A DNA stretch of 64,000 nucleotides from an uncultured Bacteroidales bacterium (GTDB lineage: Bacteria > Bacteroidota > Bacteroidia > Bacteroidales > Paludibacteraceae): positions 186,001-250,000 of the forward strand of contig CACYZT010000002.1 in NCBI GenBank assembly GCA_902778935.1. Reading direction: 5' to 3'. Shown here piece after piece: positions 40,440-49,154 of the stretch. Within the stretch, counting starts at the first letter, position 1; each line of letters begins with the position of its first letter. Under the pieces are notes generated by a model. The model made no database searches. It worked only from the letters and a program-made list of their open reading frames with translations, and was not told the DNA's origin. The position numbers were made by a program, and so were the translations under genes.

Positions 40440-41852
40440 ATGGACCACTTCGTTAAAAGACAAAAGACCGCTATGCTAAAAGTAGAAAGACCTATATGGA
40501 TTCGACTAATCATTTTAGTCATTCTACCATTGACCTTATTCCTTTGTCCTTCCTGTCAGTTCCATGACGATAAGTTTGTCGATTTCACGGATATAGAGGC
40601 AGCTAAGGGTTTGAAATTCAAGGTCATCGGCCAGCACGAGACCGACCTAAACAATGGTTTCCCGTCTAACTGCTATCTGCCTGACGGCACGCCGGTGAAC
40701 GAATATGTAGATGAGCCGGTTGGATACGATGCGCAGGGAGACGAAGCAGGAAGCGGTCCGCTGCGAACAACCAGCGTAACGGGTGCATCTATCCTGCAGG
40801 AACTCATCAAATACAAGAACCAGACCCGCGTGACAGAAATAGTAGGTACCTACCCCAGCATCAATGGAAACCGAGATACCATACAACTGTCCGGCAAGGT
40901 CATCTTGCCTACGGGCCGCAAACCCAAAAGGATGATTTTGGTCAGCCACTACACAGTTGGCTCCAACCGCGAGGCTCCGAGTAACTGCTTCTCACTCGAA
41001 GGAGTGTTGGCGGAACTGGGTTACGGACTTATTCTGCCGGATTATATCGGTTACGGCGTGACGGTAAACGAGGTTCACCCTTATCTGGTAATGGACTTGA
41101 CGGCTCATAACGTGGTGGATATGTACCTTGCCGTTCGTCCATGGCTCAAGGCTATCGATATGGAACCCGAGCAACCGGGAATTATCCTAATGGGTTATAG
41201 CCAAGGCGGGGCTAACACGATGGCCGTTCAGCACCTCATCGAGACCGAGTATGACTACTACGGCAACCCCGAGCGTATCTTTCTCCATCGTGTGTTTGCC
41301 GGCGGCGGTCCATACGACGTCAAGGCCACGTACGAACGCTTCGTAACGACCGACACAGCCGGTTATCCCGTTGCCGTACCACTCGTTCTGCAAGGAATGA
41401 TCAAAGGCAACAACCTCAATATGCAGATGTCCGATATGATGCAGCAATGGTTGTGCGACAAGATGGACGACTGGATTAACAGCAAACTATACTGCACGAA
41501 CCAACTCAACAAATTCATCGGCACGAAAGTGACGCACGAACTGCTGACTCAGGAAGCCATGGACCAGACATCCGATAAAGTAGCGGAGCTGTACAAGGCG
41601 ATGAATGCCAACTCCATCATCTCCTATAACTGGATGCCGTCCGCCCCCGTCTATCTGATGCACTCGATGGACGACGAGACGGTACCGTACGCCAACGCTG
41701 CCAACGCGAAAAACAAATGGCAATATGCCAATATCAGGTATAACTTCGGGCACTACGGCGGTCATGTGCTGACCTGTCTGCGCTTTATCGCCGCCGTTCG
41801 AGAATTACTTCTCCAGGAGGAGAAAGAAAAGGAGGAATATGAAGCTCAATAA
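40440..41852 (+). CDS. Alpha/beta-hydrolase lipoprotein
   Basis: The 470-residue protein has the lipase-type nucleophile elbow GYSQGG (about residue 258), a likely acid in MDDETVP and a likely His in GHYGGHV. Substrate unknown; a secreted esterase or peptidase is plausible. The signal (IRLIILVILPLTLFLCPSC) and the preceding basic stretch are encoded by the same composite repeat as in the FKBP gene. It overlaps the next gene by 14 bases. Confidence 0.82.
   Translation: MDHFVKRQKTAMLKVERPIWIRLIILVILPLTLFLCPSCQFHDDKFVDFTDIEAAKGLKFKVIGQHETDLNNGFPSNCYLPDGTPVNEYVDEPVGYDAQGDEAGSGPLRTTSVTGASILQELIKYKNQTRVTEIVGTYPSINGNRDTIQLSGKVILPTGRKPKRMILVSHYTVGSNREAPSNCFSLEGVLAELGYGLILPDYIGYGVTVNEVHPYLVMDLTAHNVVDMYLAVRPWLKAIDMEPEQPGIILMGYSQGGANTMAVQHLIETEYDYYGNPERIFLHRVFAGGGPYDVKATYERFVTTDTAGYPVAVPLVLQGMIKGNNLNMQMSDMMQQWLCDKMDDWINSKLYCTNQLNKFIGTKVTHELLTQEAMDQTSDKVAELYKAMNANSIISYNWMPSAPVYLMHSMDDETVPYANAANAKNKWQYANIRYNFGHYGGHVLTCLRFIAAVRELLLQEEKEKEEYEAQ
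40448..40553 (+). repeat. Family A/composite repeat encoding a second lipoprotein signal
   Basis: AAAGACCGCTATGCTAAAAG, then GACCTATATGGATTCGACTA and ACCTTATTCCTTTGTCC, matching 33980-34095 in order and strand. Confidence 0.8.
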
Positions 41853-42738
41853 GTATTTTTCGGCATTGGCCATAGTATTGGCATTGGTTCTTAGTCCGTC
41901 CTGCAGCCCTGACGCCAAATGGGAGACGGACGATGTGACCATTACCATGAATGTGAAGGCGGTGTCTGCCGGCTTCATCGAGTGCGAGTTCTCCACCAGT
42001 AAAGATGCGTATTACCTCATCGACTGCAAGCCTGTTGACCCCGAAGTAGCGCCTACCCTGCAGCCCAAACAATTCATGACGCTGGCTGTCGATTCAGCAT
42101 ATATCGACTACCTTCAATGGCGATGGTGGTTGCTCGAAGACGGAGAATTCAATATCGCTCCCTTCTCCAGCCATTCGCTGTACTACGGCAATGTGAACAA
42201 GCTGTTTACCAACCTCACACCCGGCGCGCAATACTGGGTTTATGCGTTCGTGGTCAATCCCGAGACGCTCAAACCGACCGGCAAACTCTATCTGCAGACT
42301 ATTCAAACATCGGATACCAGCATATACAATGTACATTTCGATTACCGCGTACGCGGATGGTACGACTATATCTATCCGATTAACGAAGAGGACGGTACTA
42401 TCAACTATTTCTTCCCCTATCTGGCAGGTACGCGCGACAGTGCCTCCCTCGCCGACGAGGACAAGAAGACACCGGAGGATTATTTCACCGAACTATTCCT
42501 GGCTTATTCGGCCATGGACTATAAGGAGGTCATTCGCAAAGGCGTCAATGTAGTCAAGAATGACGGTATCGACTCGGACGAAGAATTCCAAGTAGGTCAC
42601 ACCTATTACACCGCCATCGTCAGCTATGATGGCTTCATGGGCAACAACGTCATCTATAAATTCACATGGACAGGCGAAGATTGCGATCTCTTTTTCACCG
42701 ATGAAGATAACATTGCTGTTATTAGGGAAGACGAGTGA
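41839..42738 (+). CDS. Lipoprotein, fibronectin-III-like
   Basis: The 299-residue lipoprotein (lipobox SPSC, about residue 22) is strand-rich; 'VTITMNVKAVSAGFIECEFS' and 'LTPGAQYWVYAFVVNPETL' resemble the strands of fibronectin type III-like domains in Bacteroidetes surface proteins. No enzyme motif is seen. It lies in a tight operon between the hydrolase and rlmH, overlapping both. Confidence 0.65.
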   Translation: MKLNKYFSALAIVLALVLSPSCSPDAKWETDDVTITMNVKAVSAGFIECEFSTSKDAYYLIDCKPVDPEVAPTLQPKQFMTLAVDSAYIDYLQWRWWLLEDGEFNIAPFSSHSLYYGNVNKLFTNLTPGAQYWVYAFVVNPETLKPTGKLYLQTIQTSDTSIYNVHFDYRVRGWYDYIYPINEEDGTINYFFPYLAGTRDSASLADEDKKTPEDYFTELFLAYSAMDYKEVIRKGVNVVKNDGIDSDEEFQVGHTYYTAIVSYDGFMGNNVIYKFTWTGEDCDLFFTDEDNIAVIREDE

Positions 42739-43171
42739 CGCACGGCTGCAATCGCTCATTGAGGACTATCGTCAGCGGCTCACGCACTATGTGCCGTTTG
42801 AGTTGGTCGTCATACCGGATGTGAAGAATGCCAAGTCGCTGACGCAGGAACAGCTGAAGGCCGCCGAAGGCGAAGCTATCCTATCGCGTCTCACGCCAGC
42901 AATGGATGTTATTCTGCTCGATGAGCACGGGCGCGAGTTCCGCTCTATCGAATATGCCGAGTGGCTGCAAAAGAAAATGGGCGCAGGCAAAGATCTGGTG
43001 CTCATCATCGGCGGCGCGTACGGGTTCAGTCCTGCCGTCTATGCCCGCGCTAACGGCAAGCTGTCGCTCAGCCAAATGACGTTCTCCCACCAGATGATAC
43101 GAATAATGGCCATCGAGCAGCTATACCGCGCGATGACCATTCTCCGAAACGAGCCTTACCATCACGAATAA
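42701..43171 (+). CDS. rlmH: 23S rRNA pseudouridine-1915 N3-methyltransferase
   Basis: RlmH methylates pseudouridine 1915 in helix 69 of 23S rRNA. From ATG 42701 the 156-residue protein has the expected length and motifs: KITLLLLGKT, LLDEHGREFRSIEYAEWL, 'LIIGGAYGFSPAV', 'LSLSQMTFSHQMIRIMAIEQLYRA' (in outline). It overlaps the upstream lipoprotein gene by 38 bases. Confidence 0.93.
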   Translation: MKITLLLLGKTSDARLQSLIEDYRQRLTHYVPFELVVIPDVKNAKSLTQEQLKAAEGEAILSRLTPAMDVILLDEHGREFRSIEYAEWLQKKMGAGKDLVLIIGGAYGFSPAVYARANGKLSLSQMTFSHQMIRIMAIEQLYRAMTILRNEPYHHE

Positions 43172-43191
43172 ACAATCGTCTATTCGTCAAT

Positions 43192-44229
43192 CTATCTAAC
43201 TCTAATCTTCATTCCTATCTGCAGGATTTTGGTTTCCTTGATATTGTTGAGCTGGCAGAGCCGCTTGACGGTAGTGCCGTATTTCTTGGCAATGCCGCTG
43301 AGCGTATCGCCTGAGCGCACCTTGTGGTACTTCATCGCCGCCTGCTCGGCACGCGCCTGTTTCATCGCTTTGATGCCGATGACATACTCGTCCGCATTCT
43401 TCAACTGACCTGTTGAGAAGTCCACGAAACTTGCCGGGTTCATCGCCTCACCGAGGTAACGAATCTCCCAATGTAAATGGCTGCCTGTTGAACGGCCTGT
43501 GTTACCGCCAAGACCTATCACAAAGCCCGCAGGCACTTTCTCGTACTCATCCACGAGCGGACGGCTCAAGTGGCCGTAAATCGTCTCCAGACCATTGTCA
43601 TGACGAATGACGACATAGTAACCGTAACCTCTCGGGTCCCAGCCTACGATACGAACCTGTCCGCTCCATGCAGCACGGATAGAATCGCCTATCTGCACCT
43701 TGATATCTGTTCCCTTGTGCATTCGATACCGACGCCAGCCGTAGGCGCTGGTCACATATCCGGGAGCAGGCAATACAAAGCCCGCCATCGGGATATGCAC
43801 ATCTTCCTTTAGGCTGTCGAACATCGTACCGTACGGGTTCACGCGCTCGTCCGTCCATATAAAATGATACAGGGAGTCCGCCGGGTGATGCGTAAGCAAG
43901 GTCGAGTCGCCGAACATGAACTGCGGCGCAATCTTATACACCACATCGCCCTCTTTGGTGCGAACGACTATCTTCTGCGGCAGCAAATCTAACTCACAGC
44001 CGAGGATTAAGGTGTCATGGGAGAACAAACCGGCGAGGCACTCCGGCAACTCCGAAGCGCGCACGTCGATATCGTCCATCGTTCCCAGCTCATCTCCTTC
44101 GCTGTCCACCGTCGCGGTATCCATCGGTTGGTCAATCCCCAACTCTTCGGTGAACACATTGTCTGCGTGAGCGGCACTACCCGCCAACAGCCATAAGCCT
44201 ATCGTTAAAACTAATCTATGCTTTCTCAT
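43192..44229 (-). CDS. M23 peptidase with C-terminal LysM
   Basis: The 345-residue protein has a signal peptide ([18 protein letters not shown]) and an M23 domain with the metal ligands of active endopeptidases: HKGTD, YGHL and GSHLHWE. A LysM module follows at the C-terminus ([20 protein letters not shown]). It probably cuts peptidoglycan cross-links. It lies six bases downstream of the EF-hand membrane protein on the same strand. Confidence 0.9.
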   Translation of the reverse strand: MRKHRLVLTIGLWLLAGSAAHADNVFTEELGIDQPMDTATVDSEGDELGTMDDIDVRASELPECLAGLFSHDTLILGCELDLLPQKIVVRTKEGDVVYKIAPQFMFGDSTLLTHHPADSLYHFIWTDERVNPYGTMFDSLKEDVHIPMAGFVLPAPGYVTSAYGWRRYRMHKGTDIKVQIGDSIRAAWSGQVRIVGWDPRGYGYYVVIRHDNGLETIYGHLSRPLVDEYEKVPAGFVIGLGGNTGRSTGSHLHWEIRYLGEAMNPASFVDFSTGQLKNADEYVIGIKAMKQARAEQAAMKYHKVRSGDTLSGIAKKYGTTVKRLCQLNNIKETKILQIGMKIRVR

Positions 44230-44234
44230 CCTTT

Positions 44235-45965
44235 TTATTCATTTGCTGCAGACTCCTCTGCGGGTGTTTCCTGCGCTTCTTCCGCAGCCTCTACAGCCGG
44301 TGCCTCGGCCTCGATCACTTTCTCTATCTCCGCTTCGGATACTTGCTCATGTGTCATGTATTTATACACGCCCCAACCGCCAAGACAGAGAATAGCCAGC
44401 AGGCTGATATATACGCAAGCCGCAGCCCAAGGAGTGAGGTGATGTTTCTTCTTCAGCGGGTCCGGTATAATCGGGAATGCCACCTGCTCGGTAAGCGTAC
44501 GGCCGAAGATGACAGATACGATAGCATCGGCGTTGACAGCCCATCCGTTGGCGTTCAGCACGGGAGCGAGGTTACGACGGCGCAATTTGAGCCATGCCAT
44601 AATCATACTCGGACCGCTGATAACCAAGAGGATGCAGACGAAGACGATTAACAACTGCCACCAAGTGAAGTTACTCATACCTTTCGCAGCAGCCGCTAAC
44701 GCTGTACCTATCATGCCTAACGCCATACCGATGGCAGCAAAGATACCGGCGAACTTGGCGATATCGAAAGCAGGTTTTTTCTCTGCATTCGGATCGGCAG
44801 CCGCGTCAGCTTTGGCAGTCATATCGTCGAATGCCTTGGCGTCTTTCTCTGCGGCAGACTTGTTGATTTTCTCTTCAATCCAGTTGGCGAACTTACGATA
44901 CGGAGTCCAGAACGCCTGGCGAATCGAAATCGGGTTATCGATAATCTTCGTTACCGTAGCATCGTAGTCCAGACCGTCGTTATCATAGAAGATGGCGTTC
45001 TTGCCCACACTCAGGTTCTTTATCTCGCCTTGTGTCATCGCCGCTACTATTTGCAGCGACTTGCCCGTTTTCTGGTTTATGCAGTTGCAATACAGCAGGT
45101 ACATACCGCTCAGCGGAGCTTGTGCATCGTGTTTGGCGGGGTCGTTAACGCGGATACAGAGATGGCACGCACGCTGGTCGATAATCAGCGTACCGGCCTG
45201 GAACGAAGCAATGGTCTCAGGATTGTTGTCATAGAAATCCTCCAGCGTCACGAAGTTACGCAACAGACGATAGAAATCACGGTGAACGAGCAGCAACTTA
45301 CGCAGTGGCATATATACCGATTTGGCAGCGGCCAAAGCATCTGCGTTTGCGGTCTCGGCAGCCGTTTTGGCTGCTTCCCATTCGGCTATCTGCGCACCCA
45401 TCTCGACGAATTTCTTCTCCGTCATACCGGGTTTAACGGTCTCTTCGGGAATAACGGCCAGACCGAGTTTCTGCAGTTTCTCCATCTCGAAGTAAGCCGC
45501 ATATTCAGCACTCTTCTCCTTGTACGCAGCTATCACATCTGCCTCGAGCGGAGCAGCAGGAATAGCTTGCTCTTCTATCGTCACAGCGTCTATCGCTGCC
45601 TGCACAGCCGCAAGGCTTACTTTACCATCCGCCTGCAGTTTCTCTGCGATAGCCTTGATTGCTTCGTCGGCGATGTTATCCACCGCTATACTGTCGCTCT
45701 GCTCAAACAATGTCTCTGCATTCTTGAGTGACGCGCACAGCCAGTTAGCCGTAGTAACCACCTCATCTACACGCAGCTTGTTATCGCCGTCAAGGTCCAT
45801 TAGACTTAACGAATCGGAACTAATCTCCAAGCCGTTAACAGGACAGGACAGGACCGTCCACATTTTCTTATCCAACTCACCAAGATGACGGATGTCCTCC
45901 GCTGATTGAATGCGTACGCGCGTCACACCGCCCACGTTCGCAAAACTCCATTTGTAATTAGCCAT
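44235..45965 (-). CDS. EF-hand membrane protein of unknown function
   Basis: The 576-residue protein has no signal peptide. An EF-hand-like loop ([12 protein letters not shown], about residue 57) is followed by a long Ala/Glu-rich helical part, an unassigned domain at about 250-380, and two or three membrane segments at about 430-530 ([18 protein letters not shown], '[16 protein letters not shown]', '[17 protein letters not shown]'). It ends in an acidic Ala/Glu tail. I do not recognise the family. Its own promoter is divergent from the EamA gene. Confidence 0.7.
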   Translation of the reverse strand: MANYKWSFANVGGVTRVRIQSAEDIRHLGELDKKMWTVLSCPVNGLEISSDSLSLMDLDGDNKLRVDEVVTTANWLCASLKNAETLFEQSDSIAVDNIADEAIKAIAEKLQADGKVSLAAVQAAIDAVTIEEQAIPAAPLEADVIAAYKEKSAEYAAYFEMEKLQKLGLAVIPEETVKPGMTEKKFVEMGAQIAEWEAAKTAAETANADALAAAKSVYMPLRKLLLVHRDFYRLLRNFVTLEDFYDNNPETIASFQAGTLIIDQRACHLCIRVNDPAKHDAQAPLSGMYLLYCNCINQKTGKSLQIVAAMTQGEIKNLSVGKNAIFYDNDGLDYDATVTKIIDNPISIRQAFWTPYRKFANWIEEKINKSAAEKDAKAFDDMTAKADAAADPNAEKKPAFDIAKFAGIFAAIGMALGMIGTALAAAAKGMSNFTWWQLLIVFVCILLVISGPSMIMAWLKLRRRNLAPVLNANGWAVNADAIVSVIFGRTLTEQVAFPIIPDPLKKKHHLTPWAAACVYISLLAILCLGGWGVYKYMTHEQVSEAEIEKVIEAEAPAVEAAEEAQETPAEESAANE

Positions 45966-45980
45966 ATATTTACACTTTTA

Positions 45981-46026
45981 CGATTTAACAGTTTAACGAT
46001 TTAACGTTTTAACGTCGATTTCCGAC
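45981..46026 (-). repeat. Family C module in a 5' leader
   Basis: Minus strand: hairpin GTCGG-AAA-TCGAC (46014-46026, one G-T pair) then four GTTAAA-type words, between the promoter and the start of the EF-hand gene. Confidence 0.75.
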
Positions 46027-46037
46027 TAAAATTCGTG

Positions 46038-46069
46038 CAAAGGTACGATTTTTTTTGCATATATCCAAA
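46038..46069 (-). promoter_or_regulatory. Promoter of the EF-hand gene
   Basis: Minus strand: TTTG, 20 bases, TACCTTTG. Its -33 box overlaps that of the opposite promoter in TTTGCATATATCCAAA. Confidence 0.78.
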
Positions 46070-46085
46070 CATTTTTGTAATTTTG
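46054..46085 (+). promoter_or_regulatory. Promoter of the EamA transporter gene
   Basis: TTTG (46054-46057), 20 bases, TAATTTTG (46078-46085). Confidence 0.78.
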
Positions 46086-46101
46086 TCGCCGTTTTTGCAC
46101 T

Positions 46102-47031
46102 ATGTGGATAGTTTTAGCGTTCATATCGGCGATTTGTCTGGGGTTTTATGATGTCTCCAAGAAGATAGCGTTGCGCGATAACAAGGTGGTAGATGTGCTG
46201 ATGTTGAGTACCTGTATCTCATCGCTCATTCTCGCTGTTCCGTTGGTCCTGTCGCGCATACATCCGGAGTGGATGCTGGGTACGCCATTCTATGTACCGC
46301 GTCTCGACCTGACCGCACATCTGTACACGCTTCTCAAATCGGTTATCGTCCTCAGCAGTTGGGTGTTCGCTTATATATCGCTCAAGCATCTTCCTATCTC
46401 GGTGGTCAGTCCCGTTCAGGCCACACGACCGATGTGGACACTCATCGGAGCGATGCTCATCTTCGGCGAACGGCTTAACACATGGCAGTGGATAGGTGTA
46501 GTGCTGGCTATCGGCACGATCTTTGTCTTCTCTTTCGGCGCTACGAAAAAAGTACGCCATACCACGCTTTTTCACGAACATAAGTACTACTATATCTGCT
46601 TGGCACTCGCTATACTCATCGGTGCCGCTTCGGGACTATACGACAAATACCTCATGCGCCGGTACGACCACAACGCCGTGCAGGTCTATTACACGTTCTA
46701 TCAAGCGATTATGATGCTCATTGTTTGGGGGATAGACAGGATACATAATCGGTCTGTCAGCGAAGCGGTCTGTGCTCTGTTAGCGAAGCGGTCTGTATTC
46801 CCGATACTAATGATAAGCCTATTTCTCATTGTATCGGATAACGTCTATATGCTCGCCTTGCAAGACCCCGATTCGATGATTGCCGTGGTTAGTACCATCC
46901 GTCGCGGCGGCACGGTAATAGGCTTTGCCTACGGCTTACTGTACCTCAAGGAACACGACCCTTGGCGCAAAATCATCTGCATGATAGGTATTCTCGCCGG
47001 CCTTATCTGCCTCGCTTTCGGCTCAATCTGA
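46102..47031 (+). CDS. EamA/DMT-family transporter
   Basis: The 309-residue inner-membrane protein has about ten hydrophobic helices in two EamA halves, with PVQATRPMWTLIGAMLIFGE and 'TIRRGGTVIGFAYGLLYLKE' as conserved ends. The substrate is unknown. A family A repeat (46749-46797) encodes NRSVSEAVCALLAKRSV in the loop before helix 8, a hydrophilic stretch that need not disturb the fold. Confidence 0.85.
   Translation: MWIVLAFISAICLGFYDVSKKIALRDNKVVDVLMLSTCISSLILAVPLVLSRIHPEWMLGTPFYVPRLDLTAHLYTLLKSVIVLSSWVFAYISLKHLPISVVSPVQATRPMWTLIGAMLIFGERLNTWQWIGVVLAIGTIFVFSFGATKKVRHTTLFHEHKYYYICLALAILIGAASGLYDKYLMRRYDHNAVQVYYTFYQAIMMLIVWGIDRIHNRSVSEAVCALLAKRSVFPILMISLFLIVSDNVYMLALQDPDSMIAVVSTIRRGGTVIGFAYGLLYLKEHDPWRKIICMIGILAGLICLAFGSI
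46749..46797 (+). repeat. Family A repeat inside the EamA gene
   Basis: CGGTCTGTCAGCGAAGCGGT, then CTGTTAGCGAAGCGGTCTG; read in frame as RSVS...AKRSV. Confidence 0.8.
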
Positions 47032-47073
47032 CACAAAAAAATGCGCCTTTACACAAAATAATTACACAAAAAC

Positions 47074-47104
47074 TTGTGTATATCAAAAAAAAGCAGTACC
47101 TTTG
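47074..47104 (+). promoter_or_regulatory. Promoter of rpsA
   Basis: TTG (47074-47076), 20 bases, TACCTTTG (47097-47104), leaving a leader of about 125 bases. Confidence 0.8.
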
Positions 47105-47163
47105 CATGCTTTTTCTGCGCGAACTATAAAAGAGTTTCGGCTAAAAGAGCGAAAATGTTTAAC

Positions 47164-47232
47164 TTTTAACGTGCGTAGCACCGTTTTAACGTTTTAACAA
47201 TTTAACGTTCTAACGTGTGTAGCACACACCAT
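47164..47232 (-). repeat. Family C module in the rpsA leader
   Basis: Two perfect hairpins, GTGC-GTA-GCAC (47171-47181) and GTGTGT-AGC-ACACAC (47215-47229), joined by TTAACG words. The module lies in reverse orientation relative to rpsA and just before its start. Confidence 0.85.
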
Positions 47233-47238
47233 TTTTAA

Positions 47239-49050
47239 ATGGCAGAAAATCTTTCTCTCCAGAACTTCGACTGGGATGCCTATGAAGCACAAAAGCAAGG
47301 CAAACAAAACGAAGAAGAAATTCAAAAGTACAACGAGACCCTGAATGCTATCAAGGACAACGAGGTAGTTGAGGGTACCGTTATTTCCATTAACAAACGC
47401 GAGGTAGTCGTTAACGTAGGTTACAAGTCGGACGGTATCGTTCCGGCAGCTGAGTTCCGTTACAACCCCGAGCTCAAGGTAGGCGACAAAGTAGAAGTCT
47501 ATATCAAGAGCCAGGAGGATAAGAAGGGCCAACTCGTGCTCTCGCACAACGAGGCACGCACCGCTCGCGCTTGGGATCGTGTTAACGAAGCTTACAACGC
47601 AGGCGAAATCGTTACCGGTTACATCAAATGGCGTTCGAAAGGCGGCATGATCGTGGACGTTCTCGGTATGGAAGCATTCCTCCCGGGTAGCCAGATTGAC
47701 GTGAAGCCGGTTCGCGACTACGATGTACTCGTTGGTAAGACGATGGAGTTCAAGATTGTGAAACTCAATCCGGAGTTCCGCAATGTCGTTGTTTCCCACA
47801 AAGCGCTCATCGAGGCTGAACTCGAGGCTCAAAAGGCTGAGATCGTCGGCAAGCTCGAGAAGGGTCAGGTACTCGAGGGTACGGTTAAGAATATCACCAA
47901 CTACGGTGTATTCATCGACCTCGGCGGCGTGGATGGTCTCATCCATATCACCGACCTCAGCTGGGGACGCGTTAACGACCCGCACGAGTTGCTCCAACTC
48001 GACCAGAAGATCAACGTGGTTATCCTCGACTTTGACGAGGAGAAGAAGCGTATCGCTCTCGGTCTCAAGCAACTCACTCCGCATCCGTGGGATGCTCTCG
48101 ACCCGAACCTGAAGGTTGGCGACAAAGTTCACGGTAAGGTAGTTGTTATGGCTGACTACGGCGCATTCGTTGAGATTGCTGAAGGCGTAGAAGGTCTCGT
48201 TCACGTATCCGAGATGAGCTGGAGCCAGCACCTCCGTTCCGCTAACGACTTCTTGAAAGTTGGCGACGAAGTAGATGCTGTTATCCTGACGCTCGACCGC
48301 GCTGAGCGCAAGATGAGCCTTGGTATCAAGCAGCTCAAGGACGATCCTTGGGCTAACGTAGAGACCAAGTACGCTGTCGGCACTCGCCACTGGGCTAAGG
48401 TTCGCAACTTCACCAACTTCGGTGTATTCGTTGAGATCGAGGAAGGCGTGGACGGTCTGATTCACATCAGCGACCTCAGCTGGACCAAGAAAATCAAACA
48501 CCCGAATGAGTTCACTCAGATCGGTGCACAGATTGAGGTTGTTGTACTTGACATCGATGTAGCTAACCGTCGTCTGAGCCTTGGTCACAAGCAACTCGAG
48601 GAGAATCCTTGGGAGGAACTTGAGGCTAAGTTCGGCGTGGACACCATCGTAGAAGGCAAGGTTGTTGAGATCAACGACAAGGGTGCTGTTATCTCTCTTG
48701 AGGACGGCGTAGAGGCATTCTGCACGACCCGTCACCTCCAGAAAGAGGACAAGAGCCCGGTTGCTGTAGGCGACACCCTTAACTTCAAGGTAATCGAGTT
48801 CAACCGCGACGCTAAGCGTATCCTCGTTTCGCACCTCCGTACTTGGGAGGAGCGCAAAGAGGCTCCGGCTAAGGCTGCCAAGGCTACCAAAGCTAAAGCT
48901 GAGGAACCGCAACTCGACATGCCGAAGGTTGAGAAGACCACTCTCGGTGACCTTTCCGCACTGGCAGAGCTGAAAGCTTCCATGGAAGCAGAGGCAGAGA
49001 AGCCGGCTAAGAAAGCTACCAAGAAAGCAACCAAAAAGGATGCTGAGTAA
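47239..49050 (+). CDS. rpsA: 30S ribosomal protein S1
   Basis: S1 brings mRNA to the 30S subunit. The 603-residue protein has six S1 domains, the clearest being 'GTVKNITNYGVFIDLGGVDGLIH', 'GKVVVMADYGAFVEIAEGVEGLVH' and 'AKVRNFTNFGVFVEIEEGVDGLIH' (each given in outline), and a Lys/Ala-rich C-terminus (KKATKKATKKDAE). Codon choice is more uniform than in neighbouring genes, as expected of a highly expressed gene. The long leader carries two family C hairpins. Confidence 0.96.
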   Translation: MAENLSLQNFDWDAYEAQKQGKQNEEEIQKYNETLNAIKDNEVVEGTVISINKREVVVNVGYKSDGIVPAAEFRYNPELKVGDKVEVYIKSQEDKKGQLVLSHNEARTARAWDRVNEAYNAGEIVTGYIKWRSKGGMIVDVLGMEAFLPGSQIDVKPVRDYDVLVGKTMEFKIVKLNPEFRNVVVSHKALIEAELEAQKAEIVGKLEKGQVLEGTVKNITNYGVFIDLGGVDGLIHITDLSWGRVNDPHELLQLDQKINVVILDFDEEKKRIALGLKQLTPHPWDALDPNLKVGDKVHGKVVVMADYGAFVEIAEGVEGLVHVSEMSWSQHLRSANDFLKVGDEVDAVILTLDRAERKMSLGIKQLKDDPWANVETKYAVGTRHWAKVRNFTNFGVFVEIEEGVDGLIHISDLSWTKKIKHPNEFTQIGAQIEVVVLDIDVANRRLSLGHKQLEENPWEELEAKFGVDTIVEGKVVEINDKGAVISLEDGVEAFCTTRHLQKEDKSPVAVGDTLNFKVIEFNRDAKRILVSHLRTWEERKEAPAKAAKATKAKAEEPQLDMPKVEKTTLGDLSALAELKASMEAEAEKPAKKATKKATKKDAE

Positions 49051-49089
49051 CCGGAGAGTCTCCGGACACACTTAGCCATTCGGATGGCT
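49051..49089 (+). terminator. Two hairpins after rpsA
   Basis: CCGGAG-AGT-CTCCGG (49051-49065) directly after the stop, then AGCCAT-TCGG-ATGGCT (49074-49089). No U-run follows, so they may protect the 3' end rather than terminate. Confidence 0.6.
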
Positions 49090-49099
49090 CATTCAAAAA

Positions 49100-49145
49100 A
49101 AGTCCTGCATACCCTTGTGTATGTGGGATTTTTTTTGTACCTTTG
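49100..49145 (+). promoter_or_regulatory. Nested rpsA terminator and RluA-gene promoter
   Basis: TCCTGCATAC...GTATGTGGGA followed by eight T (49100-49137) looks like an intrinsic terminator. The -33 TTG (49115-49117) sits in its loop and TACCTTTG (49138-49145) follows its T-run, with 20 bases between the boxes. Confidence 0.7.
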
Positions 49146-49154
49146 CGGCGGATT

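Noticed and set aside
47194-49071. A 625-codon open frame opposite rpsA
   Set aside because: It mirrors the biased codon use of the highly expressed rpsA gene; it has no promoter and no recognisable domain.
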